Of a stretch of DNA of 64,000 nt, positions 8,013 to 16,646 are shown piece after piece. This DNA is from Ramlibacter cellulosilyticus (GTDB lineage: Bacteria; Pseudomonadota; Gammaproteobacteria; Burkholderiales; Burkholderiaceae_C). Below the pieces are notes generated by a model, which did not search any database, was not told where the DNA came from, and was given only the letters and a program-made list of their open reading frames with translations. The position numbers were made by a program, and so were the translations under genes. Positions within the stretch are counted from its first letter, which is position 1. The number at the start of each line of letters is the position of its first letter. The stretch spans positions 408,994 through 472,993 of the forward strand of contig NZ_JACORT010000003.1 in assembly GCF_014297465.1 (NCBI RefSeq), in the 5' to 3' direction.

Positions 8013-9713
8013 ATGCCGATGTTGAAGAACCCCGCCGCCAAGTACCGCGCCTTCCCCCCGGTGCGCCTGAGCGACCGCACCTGGCCGGACGCGGTGCTGG
8101 CGAAGCCGCCCGTGTGGTGCAGCGTGGACCTGCGGGACGGCAACCAGGCGCTGATCGAGCCCATGGACATCCCGCGCAAGCTGCGCATGTTCGAGACGCT
8201 CGTGAAGATCGGCTTCAAGGAGATCGAGGTGGGCTTCCCCTCGGCGTCGCAGGTGGAGTTCGACTTCCTCCGCAAGCTGATCGAGGAGGACCGCATCCCC
8301 GCCGACGTGACCATCCAGGTGCTCACGCAGGCGCGCGAACCCCTCATCCGCCGCACCTTCGAGTCGCTGCAGGGCGCCCGCCGCGTGATCGTGCACCTGT
8401 ACAACGCCACGGCGCCCGTCATGCGCAAGGTGGTGCTGGGCCTGGACGAGGACGGCATCGTCGACCTCGCGACCTCGCAGGCGCGCCTGTTCCGGGAACT
8501 CGCCGCGCAGCAGCCGGAAACCGACTGGGTGTTCCAGTACTCGCCCGAGATGTTCTCCGGCACGGAGCTCGCGTTCGCCAAGCGCGTGGTCGATGCGGTG
8601 ACCGCCGTCTGGCAGCCAACGCCGCAGCGCAAGTGCATCGTCAACCTGCCGTCGACGGTGGAGCACTCCACGCCCAACATCTTCGCGGACATGATCGAGT
8701 GGATGCACCGCCACCTCGCGCGCCGCGACAGCATCGTCCTCTCGGTGCACCCGCACAACGACCGCGGCACGGGCACCGCGGCCGGTGAATTCGCCGTCAT
8801 GGCCGGCGCGGACCGCCTGGAAGGCTGCCTGTTCGGCAATGGCGAGCGCACCGGCAACCTCGACCTGGTGAACGTCGCACTCAACCTGTACAGCCAGGGC
8901 GTGGACCCCGGCCTCGACTTCTCCGACATCGACGAGATCCGCCGCACGGTGGAGCACTGCAACCAGATCCCGGTGCACCCGCGCCACCCGTACGTCGGCG
9001 ACCTCGTCTACACCTCCTTCTCGGGTTCGCACCAGGACGCGATCAAGAAGGCGTTCGCCGCCCGCAAGGAAGGCGACGTCTGGGACATGCCTTACCTGCC
9101 GCTGGACCCGAAGGACCTGGGCCGCAGCTACGAGGCCGTGATCCGCGTGAACAGCCAGTCGGGCAAGGGCGGCATCTCCTACCTGCTCGAGGCCGAGTAC
9201 CAGCTGGAGCTGCCCCGGCGCCTGCAGATCGAGTTCAGCCAGGTCGTGCAGGGCGTGATGGACGCGAGCGGCAAGGAGCTGTCGGCGCAGGACCTCTGGG
9301 ACGTCTTCGAGCGCGAGTACGGCCTGAAGACCACGGCCGTCCCGCAGCACCAGGTCCTGGAGGAGCAGCGCACGGCCGAGGGCGGCAGCATCGTCGCGCT
9401 CGCCGCGCAGGTGAAGATCGGCGGCCGCGCCTTCGGCGTGCGGGGTACCGGCAACGGCCCGATCGACGCCTTCGTGGAAGGCCTCGGCCGCGCCATCGGC
9501 GAAAGCATCCGCGTGCTCGACTACCATGAGCATGCGATCGGCTCGGGCGCGGATGCCCGCGCCGTGGCCTACCTCGAACTGCGCGTCGGCGACCGCACGC
9601 TGTTCGGCGTGGGCATGGATTCGAACATCGTGGCCGCTTCGCTCAAGGCCATCGCCTCGGGCGTGCAGCGCGCCCGGGCGCACCAGAAGGAAACGACATG
9701 GCAGACCAACTGA
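8013..9713 (+). CDS. leuA: 2-isopropylmalate synthase, long (fungal-like, TIGR00970) type
   Basis: 566 residues. It condenses acetyl-CoA with 2-oxoisovalerate, the first committed step to leucine. The catalytic TIM barrel shows the family signatures DLRDGNQAL, with the metal-binding Asp, and HPHNDRGTG, with the metal His residues. The C-terminal region is the LeuA dimer/allosteric domain that senses leucine. Length and the DLRDGNQ motif place it in the about 560-residue class, unlike the neighbour. ATG 8013 was chosen: it follows the attenuator, and homology begins at [11 protein letters not shown]. The next gene starts 16 nt before this stop. Confidence 0.93.
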   Translation: MPMLKNPAAKYRAFPPVRLSDRTWPDAVLAKPPVWCSVDLRDGNQALIEPMDIPRKLRMFETLVKIGFKEIEVGFPSASQVEFDFLRKLIEEDRIPADVTIQVLTQAREPLIRRTFESLQGARRVIVHLYNATAPVMRKVVLGLDEDGIVDLATSQARLFRELAAQQPETDWVFQYSPEMFSGTELAFAKRVVDAVTAVWQPTPQRKCIVNLPSTVEHSTPNIFADMIEWMHRHLARRDSIVLSVHPHNDRGTGTAAGEFAVMAGADRLEGCLFGNGERTGNLDLVNVALNLYSQGVDPGLDFSDIDEIRRTVEHCNQIPVHPRHPYVGDLVYTSFSGSHQDAIKKAFAARKEGDVWDMPYLPLDPKDLGRSYEAVIRVNSQSGKGGISYLLEAEYQLELPRRLQIEFSQVVQGVMDASGKELSAQDLWDVFEREYGLKTTAVPQHQVLEEQRTAEGGSIVALAAQVKIGGRAFGVRGTGNGPIDAFVEGLGRAIGESIRVLDYHEHAIGSGADARAVAYLELRVGDRTLFGVGMDSNIVAASLKAIASGVQRARAHQKETTWQTN

Positions 9714-11248
9714 TCATCTTCGACACGACCCTGCGGGACGGCGAGCAGTCGCCCGGGGCGTCCATGACCAAGGACGAGAAGCTGCGCATCGCGCGCCAGC
9801 TCGAGCGCCTGAAGGTCGACGTCATCGAGGCGGGCTTCGCCGCCAGCTCCAACGGCGACTTCGAGGCCGTGCAGGCGATCGCGGCCGCGATCAAGGACTC
9901 GACGATCTGCTCGCTGTCGCGCGCCAACGACCGCGACATCTCGCGGGCCGCCGAGGCCCTGAAGGGCGCGGCGCGCGCCCGCATCCACACCTTCATCGCG
10001 ACCTCGCCGCTGCACATGGAGAAGAAGCTGCGGATGACGCCCGAGCAGGTGCTGGAGCAGGCGAAGCAGTCGGTGCGCTTCGCGCGCAACCTGTGCGCCG
10101 ACATCGAGTTCTCGCCCGAGGACGGCTACCGCAGCGACGTCGACTTCCTCTGCCGCGTGCTGGAAACGGTGATCCGCGAGGGCGCGACGACGATCAACGT
10201 GCCCGACACGGTCGGCTACGCCATCCCGGAGCTGTACGGCAACTTCATCAAGACGCTGCGCGAGCGCATCCCCAACTCCGACAAGGCGGTCTGGTCGGTG
10301 CACTGCCACAACGACCTGGGCATGGCGGTGGCGAACTCGCTCGCCGGCGTGAAGCTGGGCGGCGCCCGCCAGGTCGAGTGCACGATCAACGGCCTGGGCG
10401 AGCGCGCCGGCAACTGCTCGCTGGAAGAAGTGGTGATGGCGGTGAAGACCCGCAAGGACTACTTCGGCCTGGAAGTGGCCATCGACACGAGCCACATCGT
10501 GGCGGCGAGCCGCATGGTGAGCCAGACGACGGGCTTCGTCGTGCAGCCGAACAAGGCGGTCGTCGGCGCGAACGCCTTCGCGCACGCGAGCGGCATCCAC
10601 CAGGACGGCGTGCTCAAGGCGCGCGACACCTACGAGATCATGCGCGCCGAGGACGTGGGCTGGTCCGCCAACAAGATCGTGCTGGGCAAGCTGTCGGGCC
10701 GCAACGCCTTCAAGCAGCGCCTGCAGGAGCTCGGCGTGGTGCTGGACAGCGAGAGCGAGATCAACGCGGCCTTCGCCAAGTTCAAGGAGCTGGCGGACCG
10801 CAAGAGCGAGATCTTCGACGAGGACATCCTGGCCCTGGTGAGCGACGAGGCGGTCACCAGCGAGCAGGAGGCTTACCGGCTTGTCTCCTTGCGGCAACAC
10901 AGCGAGACGGGCGAGCGCCCGCATGCCGAGGTGGTGTTCACGGCCGAAGGCCGGGAAATCCGGGGCGAGGCGGACGGCAACGGGCCCGTCGACGCGTCGC
11001 TCAAGGCGATCGAGAGCCAGGTGAAGAGCGGCGCCGAGATGGTGCTGTATTCGGTGAACGCCATCAGCGGCTCCACCGAGAGCCAGGGCGAGGTGACGGT
11101 GCGGCTGCAGAACTCCGGCCGCGTGGTCAACGGCGTGGGCGCCGACCCGGACATCGTGGTCGCGTCGGCCAAGGCGTACCTCAGCGCGTTGAACAAGCTG
11201 CACAGCAAGGTGGAGCGCGTCGCGGCGCAGGGAGGCGGCAACGTCTAG
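9698..11248 (+). CDS. leuA: 2-isopropylmalate synthase, bacterial (TIGR00973) type
   Basis: 516 residues. It has the shorter bacterial LeuA architecture: [16 protein letters not shown] at the N-terminus, GFAASS.GDFEAV, the metal site [13 protein letters not shown], and GLGERAGN with GIHQDGVLK later. The C-terminal regulatory domain starts around residue 400. The reaction is the same as for the upstream long-type enzyme. A divergent role such as homocitrate or citramalate synthesis is possible, but the motifs fit LeuA. The 16-nt overlap with the upstream gene means both are translated from one message under the same leader control. Two non-orthologous LeuA types in tandem is the notable point. 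Confidence 0.9.
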   Translation: MADQLIIFDTTLRDGEQSPGASMTKDEKLRIARQLERLKVDVIEAGFAASSNGDFEAVQAIAAAIKDSTICSLSRANDRDISRAAEALKGAARARIHTFIATSPLHMEKKLRMTPEQVLEQAKQSVRFARNLCADIEFSPEDGYRSDVDFLCRVLETVIREGATTINVPDTVGYAIPELYGNFIKTLRERIPNSDKAVWSVHCHNDLGMAVANSLAGVKLGGARQVECTINGLGERAGNCSLEEVVMAVKTRKDYFGLEVAIDTSHIVAASRMVSQTTGFVVQPNKAVVGANAFAHASGIHQDGVLKARDTYEIMRAEDVGWSANKIVLGKLSGRNAFKQRLQELGVVLDSESEINAAFAKFKELADRKSEIFDEDILALVSDEAVTSEQEAYRLVSLRQHSETGERPHAEVVFTAEGREIRGEADGNGPVDASLKAIESQVKSGAEMVLYSVNAISGSTESQGEVTVRLQNSGRVVNGVGADPDIVVASAKAYLSALNKLHSKVERVAAQGGGNV

Positions 11249-11291
11249 GGTTTTTCCCTATATTGAAGCTCAGCCGTGAGCTTACGCTCCT

Positions 11292-11344
11292 AAGTACTTG
11301 ATTTTTGTAAATATTGCCGCGTGAAGTACACGGCCGAAGTACAC
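11292..11344 (+). promoter_or_regulatory. AT-rich control region with 9-bp direct repeats before pbpG
   Basis: The gap between leuA and pbpG turns AT-rich at 11292-11317 (AAGTACTT palindrome, then TTGATTTTTGTAAATATTG), unusual in this GC-rich window and typical of a promoter. Two exact direct repeats, GAAGTACAC, lie at 11323-11331 and 11336-11344. No convincing -35/-10 pair with 17-bp spacing could be fixed. This is a probable promoter/operator zone for pbpG. Confidence 0.4.
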
Positions 11345-11406
11345 TTCGCGCCAGGGATGTCAGCAGTCTCCTACATCCCCGGACGTCGTTGCCAGGAGTA
11401 CCGCAC

Positions 11407-12438
11407 TTGAACCGATTCGTACATACCATCGCCCTGAGTGTTCTGGCTCTGGCGCTGGCTCCCGCTCAGGCCGAAGCAGCTTCGCCCAAGCGGGTCGCCA
11501 AGAAGGAAAGCACGAGCATCGTCAAGAAGGCGCGGGTCACGCGGACCTATGCCGCGGCTCCGCGTCCGCGTTCGGTGGTGCGCCTGGCTCCCGCGAAGCC
11601 GTCTTTCGGGCAGCTGGCCGGCCTGCATTCCACGCAGGACGACCTGGAGCTGAAGTCCAGCGTGGCCCTGGTGATCGACCAGGACAAGAACGAGATCCTC
11701 CTGCGCAAGAACGATTCGGCCGTGCTGCCGATCGCGTCCATCACCAAGCTCATGACCGGCCTCGTGATCAGCGAAGCCAAGCTGCCGATGGACGAACAGA
11801 TCACCATCACCCAGGACGACGTCGACACCGAAAAGGGCAGCAGCTCGCGCCTGCGGGTCGGCACGACCCTGAGCCGCGGCGAACTCATGCACCTGGCCCT
11901 GATGTCCAGCGAGAACCGCGCCGCGCACGCGCTGGGCCGCACCTATCCGGGCGGACTGAACGCGTTTGTCGAGGCCATGAACCAGCGCGCGCAGCTGCTG
12001 GGCATGAACGACACCAAGTACGTCGAACCGACGGGCCTGTCCAGCCGCAACCAGTCGAGCGCGCAGGACCTCGCGCGACTGGTAGTGGTCGCCGCCCAGG
12101 ATTCAATGCTCAGCGAGCTGTCCACCTCGACCGGCGCCGCCGTCGAAGTCGGCCGCCGCACGCTGCAGTTCGGCAATACGAACCGCCTGGTGAAGAACCC
12201 GAACTGGGAAATCGCCCTGCAGAAGACGGGCTACATCTCCGAGGCCGGCCAGTGCCTGGTGATGCAGGCGAAGGTCGCGGGCCGCAAGCTCGTGATGGTG
12301 TTCCTGGATTCCGCCGGCAAGCTGAGCCGCATCGGCGACGCCGAACGCGTGCGCCGCTGGGTGGAGACACACTCGCCCACGGGCGTGCCGCTGCCGACGA
12401 CGGGCGGGAACACGGTCATCCGGCAAGTCAGCGGTTGA
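11407..12438 (+). CDS. pbpG: D-alanyl-D-alanine endopeptidase (PBP7 type)
   Basis: 343 residues. It is a periplasmic penicillin-binding protein that cleaves D-Ala-meso-DAP crosslinks in peptidoglycan. A signal peptide (TIALSVLALALAPAQAEA) is followed by a basic, presumably flexible stretch of about 50 residues, then the S11 peptidase domain with all three serine-protease motifs: SITK (SxxK nucleophile), SEN (SxN) and KTGY (KTG). The start is a TTG at 11407, supported by AGGAG at 11394-11398. The gene ends about 70 nt before a strong terminator shared with the convergent IclR gene. Confidence 0.9.
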   Translation: MNRFVHTIALSVLALALAPAQAEAASPKRVAKKESTSIVKKARVTRTYAAAPRPRSVVRLAPAKPSFGQLAGLHSTQDDLELKSSVALVIDQDKNEILLRKNDSAVLPIASITKLMTGLVISEAKLPMDEQITITQDDVDTEKGSSSRLRVGTTLSRGELMHLALMSSENRAAHALGRTYPGGLNAFVEAMNQRAQLLGMNDTKYVEPTGLSSRNQSSAQDLARLVVVAAQDSMLSELSTSTGAAVEVGRRTLQFGNTNRLVKNPNWEIALQKTGYISEAGQCLVMQAKVAGRKLVMVFLDSAGKLSRIGDAERVRRWVETHSPTGVPLPTTGGNTVIRQVSG

Positions 12439-12464
12439 TCGTTCCGGCATCCCCGCCACCCCTT

Positions 12465-12567
12465 CGTCATCCCCGCGAAGGCGGGGAACCAGAGCTCCCA
12501 TGAGAAAGCCCCGCGCTGCGGGGCTTTTTTCCGAACGCCGTGGGTCCCCGCCTCCGCGGGGATGACG
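12465..12567. repeat. Inverted pair of CGTCATCCCCGCG repeats flanking a terminator
   Basis: The element at 12465-12487 (CGTCATCCCCGCG, aag, GCGGGGA) recurs inverted at 12545-12567, differing at one base (aag versus gag). Each copy is itself a small hairpin (CCCCGC...GCGGGG). This sequence type is a widespread intergenic repeat in proteobacterial genomes. Here the two copies bracket the pbpG/IclR terminator and could pair with each other over 23 bp. Confidence 0.8.
12505..12530 (+). terminator. Rho-independent terminator after pbpG
   Basis: A perfect 10-bp stem AAAGCCCCGC (12505-12514) / GCGGGGCTTT (12518-12527) with a 3-nt loop runs into TTTTTT. Read on the other strand, the A-run gives a weaker U-tract, so it may also serve the convergent IclR gene. 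Confidence 0.9.
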
Positions 12568-12572
12568 GGAGG

Positions 12573-13370
12573 CTATGCCGCGAGCCGCTGCGTCGGCGGC
12601 TTGTACCCCAGCGCCGCCGAGATCTCTTCCGCGGTCGCCTGCAGCTTCTGCAGCCAGTTCTCGTCCAGCCGGTCCGCCGGCGCGGAGATCGACAGGCCCG
12701 CCACCAGCTTCGCCTGGTCGTCGTAGATGCCCGCGGCCATGCAGCGCACGCCCAGCTCCAGTTCCTCGTTGTCGCGCGCGATGCCGTACTGGCGCGCCTT
12801 CGCGAGTTCGCGCTCCAGGATGGGCAGCTGCGTGATGCTGTTCCTGGTGTGCCCGGCGAGGCCCGTGCGCGTGGCATAGGCGCGCACGCGCTGCGGATCG
12901 TCCGCGGCGAGGAACAGCTTGCCCGTGGACGTGAGGTGCAGCGGCGCGCGCCCGCCGATCGCGCGCACCACCTGCATGCCGGAGCGCTCGCTGTACGCGC
13001 GCTCCACGTAGACGATCTCGTCGCCCTGGCGCACGCTCAGGTTCACCGGCTGCTGGATCTGCTTGTGCAGCTCGCGCATCGGCGACAGCGCGGCGTCGCG
13101 CACGTTCAGGCGCGCCTTCACCAGGTTGCCCAGCTCCAGCAGGCGCATGCCGAGGCGGTAGCTGCCCGCCTCCGGGCGGTCCACGAAGCGGCCGGTCGCG
13201 AGGTCGTTCAGGATGCGGTGCGTCGTCGACGGGTGCAGGCCCGTCTTCTCGCTGATCTCCTTGAGCGAGATCGCCTCCTCGCGCGAGGCCAGCACGTCGA
13301 TCAGCGCGAACATGCGCTCGATCACCTGGATGGTCGGGGTGGCCGGGGCCTGGGAGTCTTTTTGTCGCAT
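12573..13370 (-). CDS. IclR-family transcriptional regulator
   Basis: 265 residues. The N-terminal winged helix-turn-helix spans about residues 12-75 (IQVIERMFALIDVLA, then LKEISEKTGLHPSTTHRILNDL). The C-terminal effector-binding domain includes GRAPLHLTSTGKLFLA and a C-terminal segment with RCMAAGIYDD and LSISAPADRL, typical of IclR ligand pockets. It likely controls an aromatic, acid or sugar catabolic operon, but no candidate target lies next to it. The start at 13368-13370 was preferred over an ATG seven codons upstream because GAGG lies 8 nt before it. It converges with pbpG. Confidence 0.88.
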   Translation of the reverse strand: MRQKDSQAPATPTIQVIERMFALIDVLASREEAISLKEISEKTGLHPSTTHRILNDLATGRFVDRPEAGSYRLGMRLLELGNLVKARLNVRDAALSPMRELHKQIQQPVNLSVRQGDEIVYVERAYSERSGMQVVRAIGGRAPLHLTSTGKLFLAADDPQRVRAYATRTGLAGHTRNSITQLPILERELAKARQYGIARDNEELELGVRCMAAGIYDDQAKLVAGLSISAPADRLDENWLQKLQATAEEISAALGYKPPTQRLAA

Positions 13371-13415
13371 GGGCGGATCCTCGCCCAGCATTTTACGAGA
13401 TGAAATCGATCGGGG

Positions 13416-14162
13416 TCACGCGTCCGGGTCGCCGGGGCGCCACTCGCCGTCCAGCAGCACCTCGTGCGGCTGGAAGCGCGCCTTGTAGTTCATCTTGGGG
13501 CTTTCGCCGATCCAGTAGCCCAGGTAGACGTGCGGCAGCTTGAGGCGGCGCGCCTGGTCGATCTGCCAGAGCACGCTCCAGGTGCCGTAGCTCGCGTCCG
13601 GATCCGGTTCGTAGAAGGTGTAGACCGCGGAGATGCCGTCGTTCAGCACGTCGAGGATCGAGACCATGCGCAAGGCCCCTTGCGTGCCGTCCGCGTGCGT
13701 CTCGCGGAACTCCACCAGCCGCGAGTTGACCCGGCTTTGCAGCAGGAACTGGGTGTACTGGTCGATGCTGTCGTGGTCCATGCCGCCGCCCGCGTGGCGG
13801 CCGGTCTGGTAGCGCAGGTACAGGTGGTAGTGCTCGGGGACGAAGCAGAGCTTGAGCACCCGCGCCGTGAGGTTGGCATGCTGCTTCCACGCGCGGCGCT
13901 GGCTGCGGTTCGGCCGGAAGCCGTCCACCAGCACGCGCAGCGGCACGCAGGCGCGGCAGCCGTCGCAGTAGGGGCGGTACGTGAACATGCCGCTGCGCCG
14001 GAAGCCGCTGGTGACCAGGTCCGAGTACGCGTCGTTGTGGATCAGGTGGCTGGGCGTCGCCACCTGCGAGCGGGCCTGCTTGCCCGGCAGGTAGCTGCAA
14101 GGATAGGGCGCCGTCGCATAGAACTGCAGCGTCTGGAGCGGAAGATCCTTGAGGTGCGTCAC
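13416..14162 (-). CDS. bpt: Aspartate/glutamate leucyltransferase (ATE/Bpt)
   Basis: 248 residues, the bacterial length. It transfers Leu from Leu-tRNA to proteins bearing N-terminal Asp or Glu, creating a destabilising residue for ClpS/ClpAP. The N-terminal [12 protein letters not shown] cluster carries the conserved cysteines of the ATE family, and the C-terminal GNAT-like domain contains YLGYWI and MNYKARF. The start is GTG at 14160-14162 overlapping the aat stop (GTGA), so the two N-degron transferases are translationally coupled. The order aat-bpt on one message is standard in Burkholderiales. Confidence 0.92.
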   Translation of the reverse strand: MTHLKDLPLQTLQFYATAPYPCSYLPGKQARSQVATPSHLIHNDAYSDLVTSGFRRSGMFTYRPYCDGCRACVPLRVLVDGFRPNRSQRRAWKQHANLTARVLKLCFVPEHYHLYLRYQTGRHAGGGMDHDSIDQYTQFLLQSRVNSRLVEFRETHADGTQGALRMVSILDVLNDGISAVYTFYEPDPDASYGTWSVLWQIDQARRLKLPHVYLGYWIGESPKMNYKARFQPHEVLLDGEWRPGDPDA

Positions 14163-14905
14163 GCTTCGGAAGTGTGCGGCAGGAGTGCGTCCCAGTATAC
14201 GGGTTCGAATTGCCACGGTGCAGGGGCGCGCACCGCCTGCCCCTTCACATGTTGGACAAATTCCTCTCGCGGGATCTCGCGCGCGCCGAGCGAGGCGAGG
14301 TGGCGGGTGTTCTGCTGGCAGTCGATGGCGGTCACGCCCGCCTGCCGGCACCACGCGACCAACGCGGCCAGCGCAATCTTGGACGCGTCGGGCACGCGCG
14401 TGAACATCGACTCGCCGAACACCGCGCGGCCGATCACCACGCAGTACAGGCCACCCGCGAGGCGGCCGTCGATCCAGGTCTCCACGCTGTGCGCGAAGCC
14501 TGCGCGGTGGAAGGACTGGTAGGCGGCGACCATCGCCGGCACGATCCAGGTGCCGGACTGTCCCGGGCGCTGGCTGGTGGCGCAGGCGCGGATCACCGCG
14601 TCGAAGTCGCTGTCGAAGCGGATCTCGCAGCGCGGGTCCGCGGCGAACTTCGCGACCGTCTTGCGCAGCGAGCGGTGCAGCCTGAACTCGCCGGTGAACA
14701 GCACCATGCGCGGGTCGGTGCTCCACCACAGGATCGGCTGGCCTTCGCTGAACCACGGGAAGATGCCGCTGGCATAGGCGCGCTGCAGGCTGTCCACGTC
14801 GAGCGCGCCGCCGGCGGCCAGCAGGCCGGGAGCCGGCTGCCGCTCGTCCCAGGCCTGCGCGGGATCGGGGAAGGGGTCGCCGGGTTGGAGCCAGGGCAGG
14901 TGCAT
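14159..14905 (-). CDS. aat: Leucyl/phenylalanyl-tRNA-protein transferase
   Basis: 248 residues, the normal size. It transfers Leu or Phe from aminoacyl-tRNA to proteins with N-terminal Lys or Arg in the cytosolic N-end rule pathway. Conserved elements are visible in order: [56 protein letters not shown] and [18 protein letters not shown]. It is first in a two-gene unit with bpt, overlapping it by 4 nt. The ATG fits the family start ([13 protein letters not shown]). Confidence 0.95.
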   Translation of the reverse strand: MHLPWLQPGDPFPDPAQAWDERQPAPGLLAAGGALDVDSLQRAYASGIFPWFSEGQPILWWSTDPRMVLFTGEFRLHRSLRKTVAKFAADPRCEIRFDSDFDAVIRACATSQRPGQSGTWIVPAMVAAYQSFHRAGFAHSVETWIDGRLAGGLYCVVIGRAVFGESMFTRVPDASKIALAALVAWCRQAGVTAIDCQQNTRHLASLGAREIPREEFVQHVKGQAVRAPAPWQFEPVYWDALLPHTSEA

Positions 14906-15046
14906 CGCCTGTCATTGTGCCGCCGCCTTCGCGTGCGCGCGGATGCTGTCCTCCCGCGGCGACGGCCTCGCGTCGCTGCGCGCCTACAGGCCCGCGCCGC
15001 CACGCGGCCTAGCGTGGACTGTTTCCAATCGAGGGAAGGACGTGCC

Positions 15047-15379
15047 ATGGCCGGCAGCAAGGCGGCCCGGGCCCCGCGCGACCAGCGGGGCGCGGTCCGG
15101 TTCGACACCCACATGCCCGTGCACACCGCGCAGGGCGCGGGCAGGACGCACAACATCAGCGCGCAAGGCGTGTACTTCGAGACCGACGCCGAGCCGCGGG
15201 CGGGCGCGCTCGTGAACTTCCAGCTGGAGTACACGCTGCAGGGCCGGCGGCACCGGCTGCTCTGCGAAGGCAAGGTCGTGCGCGTGGAGCGCCAGGGCGA
15301 ACGCATCGGCGTCGCGGCGCGGCTGGTGACGCCCTTCTTCGAGGGCGAGGAAATCGCGGCGCCGCCGACGCTGCGCTAG
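15047..15379 (+). CDS. PilZ-domain protein
   Basis: 110 residues, a single PilZ domain. The cyclic-di-GMP motif is recognisable as RDQRGAVRF (RxxxR-like) followed by HNISAQGVYFET (the [D/N]xSxxG element). It would bind c-di-GMP and signal to an unknown partner, such as motility, polysaccharide or secretion machinery. The ATG is preceded by GAGGGAAGGA. Its stop codon and the stop of the convergent PilZ gene share the palindrome CTAG. The presence of two adjacent PilZ proteins suggests local gene duplication. Confidence 0.82.
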   Translation: MAGSKAARAPRDQRGAVRFDTHMPVHTAQGAGRTHNISAQGVYFETDAEPRAGALVNFQLEYTLQGRRHRLLCEGKVVRVERQGERIGVAARLVTPFFEGEEIAAPPTLR

Positions 15380-15750
15380 TCGACGCTGCGCAGGTGCGAG
15401 CGGGGCGCGGCCTCGTCTTCGCCGAGCGCGGCCGCAGGGATCTCCGCAGTCGGCAGCAGCCGCGCGCCGACCGTGAAGCCGGCGGCGTCGGGCACGCTGC
15501 GCACCACTTCGGCTTCGCAGCGCAGCGGGTACTGGTGGCCGTCCAGCAGGTACTCGATCACGACCTCGATGCGCGCGCCGGGCTCGTACGCGTGTTCCGC
15601 GTGGAAGGAGAGGCCGGTGGTGCTGAGGTCCTGCGTCGTGCCTTCCTGGCCGTCGATGCTGACCGGCATGGCCGCATGGAAGCGCTCCGCCTGGCGGCGT
15701 TCGTCGCGCGTGCGCAGGGGGACCGGGATCGTGAGGCCTGGTTGGGCCAT
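15376..15750 (-). CDS. PilZ-domain protein
   Basis: 124 residues with one PilZ domain. RRQAERF supplies the RxxxR arginines and QDLSTTGLSFHAE the DxSxxG motif, so this copy looks like a better c-di-GMP binder than its neighbour. It ends tail-to-tail with the + strand PilZ gene, the two stops overlapping at 15376-15379. The ATG at 15748-15750 was chosen because the upstream extension is low-complexity and the family starts near LTIPVPLRTRDERRQAERF. The output partner is unknown. Confidence 0.85.
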   Translation of the reverse strand: MAQPGLTIPVPLRTRDERRQAERFHAAMPVSIDGQEGTTQDLSTTGLSFHAEHAYEPGARIEVVIEYLLDGHQYPLRCEAEVVRSVPDAAGFTVGARLLPTAEIPAAALGEDEAAPRSHLRSVD

Positions 15751-15944
15751 GGGGCTTCTCCGTGGTTGCCGGGACCTTATCGCTGAGGCGCGGCTCCCGT
15801 GTAGGCGTGCCTCCCACGCGCGTGTCGGACGGCGGCTTCGTGCAAGCCCGGCAGAGCCGCGACTACGCAGCGCGAAGGCGTTTTCCCACACGGCGCGCGC
15901 CGCGGCGCTCCGAGCATGGCCGCTCACAGTGCGAAGGAACCGAC

Positions 15945-16115
15945 ATGGCGAACGATTCCCGAGATGCGCGCACCGAGAGCAACCCGGTCGTCCTGGCCTG
16001 GGGCCTGCCGGCCGAAGCGGAAGGCTTCTTCGGCGATGCCACCCTGTGGCTCACCGGCGGCGTGGTGTCGCTGGTGGCCTGGACCCTCGTCGCACTGGTG
16101 CTGACGTCCGCCTGA
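15945..16115 (+). CDS. Small single-pass membrane protein, unknown
   Basis: 56 residues with a GAAGGA ribosome site 7 nt upstream. The C-terminal half (LTGGVVSLVAWTLVALVLTSA) is one hydrophobic segment; the N-terminal half is hydrophilic and acidic. I do not recognise a family. It stands alone between the PilZ pair and another small gene. It is a real gene by ribosome site and composition, but the evidence is modest. Confidence 0.5.
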   Translation: MANDSRDARTESNPVVLAWGLPAEAEGFFGDATLWLTGGVVSLVAWTLVALVLTSA

Positions 16116-16209
16116 CGCGCCTGGGGGCGGCAGGATTCACGCACTTCGGGTGCCCTTGTAAAAAAGGGTAGGCCGCCCGGCGACCGTGTGCGAAACTGGC
16201 GTCCCGACC

Positions 16210-16410
16210 ATGATGCGCGCCTCCCGTCCTCCCGAGAAGACCCCCAGCCTGATGCCCGAAGGCAGGCGCTGGGGCTTCGGCGCGCACAGCGTGGTGCCTT
16301 ACCTGGGGATGGCCCTGCACAGCCGTCCGGGCGACGAACTCGCCTCCATCCGCAACCCCGTGTTCGCACGCATGGACCGCGCGCTGCGCGGGCTGCAGGA
16401 ACGCCAGTAA
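16210..16410 (+). CDS. Small hypothetical protein
   Basis: 66 residues starting MMRASRPPEKTPS, moderately basic, with a GRRWGFGAHSVVPYLGMALHSRPG core and no membrane segment. A GTG eight codons upstream is an alternative start. No family is recognised. It lies about 240 nt before the sigma-54 activator; the gap 16411-16646 shows no clear promoter. Confidence 0.4.
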   Translation: MMRASRPPEKTPSLMPEGRRWGFGAHSVVPYLGMALHSRPGDELASIRNPVFARMDRALRGLQERQ

Positions 16411-16646
16411 GGCAATAGCGCCTTCCTGCCGGCCTTAGGGAAAATTCTGTAAGCCAGCCGCTGCTGCACGACCGTGTGCCCGCAGCGCGCCGCTCTTCAG
16501 GCGAAGGGCGCCGTCGCGCGCGTTACGAATCGATGCCGCTGCAAAATCCGGCCACGGATGTGCGGGCTCGTGGCGTCCTGCAGCCGCGTTGGTGCGCGGC
16601 AACCCCAGTGCTAGAGTGATTTGCAAAGCGCGGGGGAGGACACGCC

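Noticed and set aside
16411..16646. Sigma-54 promoter for the activator gene itself
   Set aside because: TTGCA occurs at about 16620 but there is no GG at the required distance, so the spacing fails.
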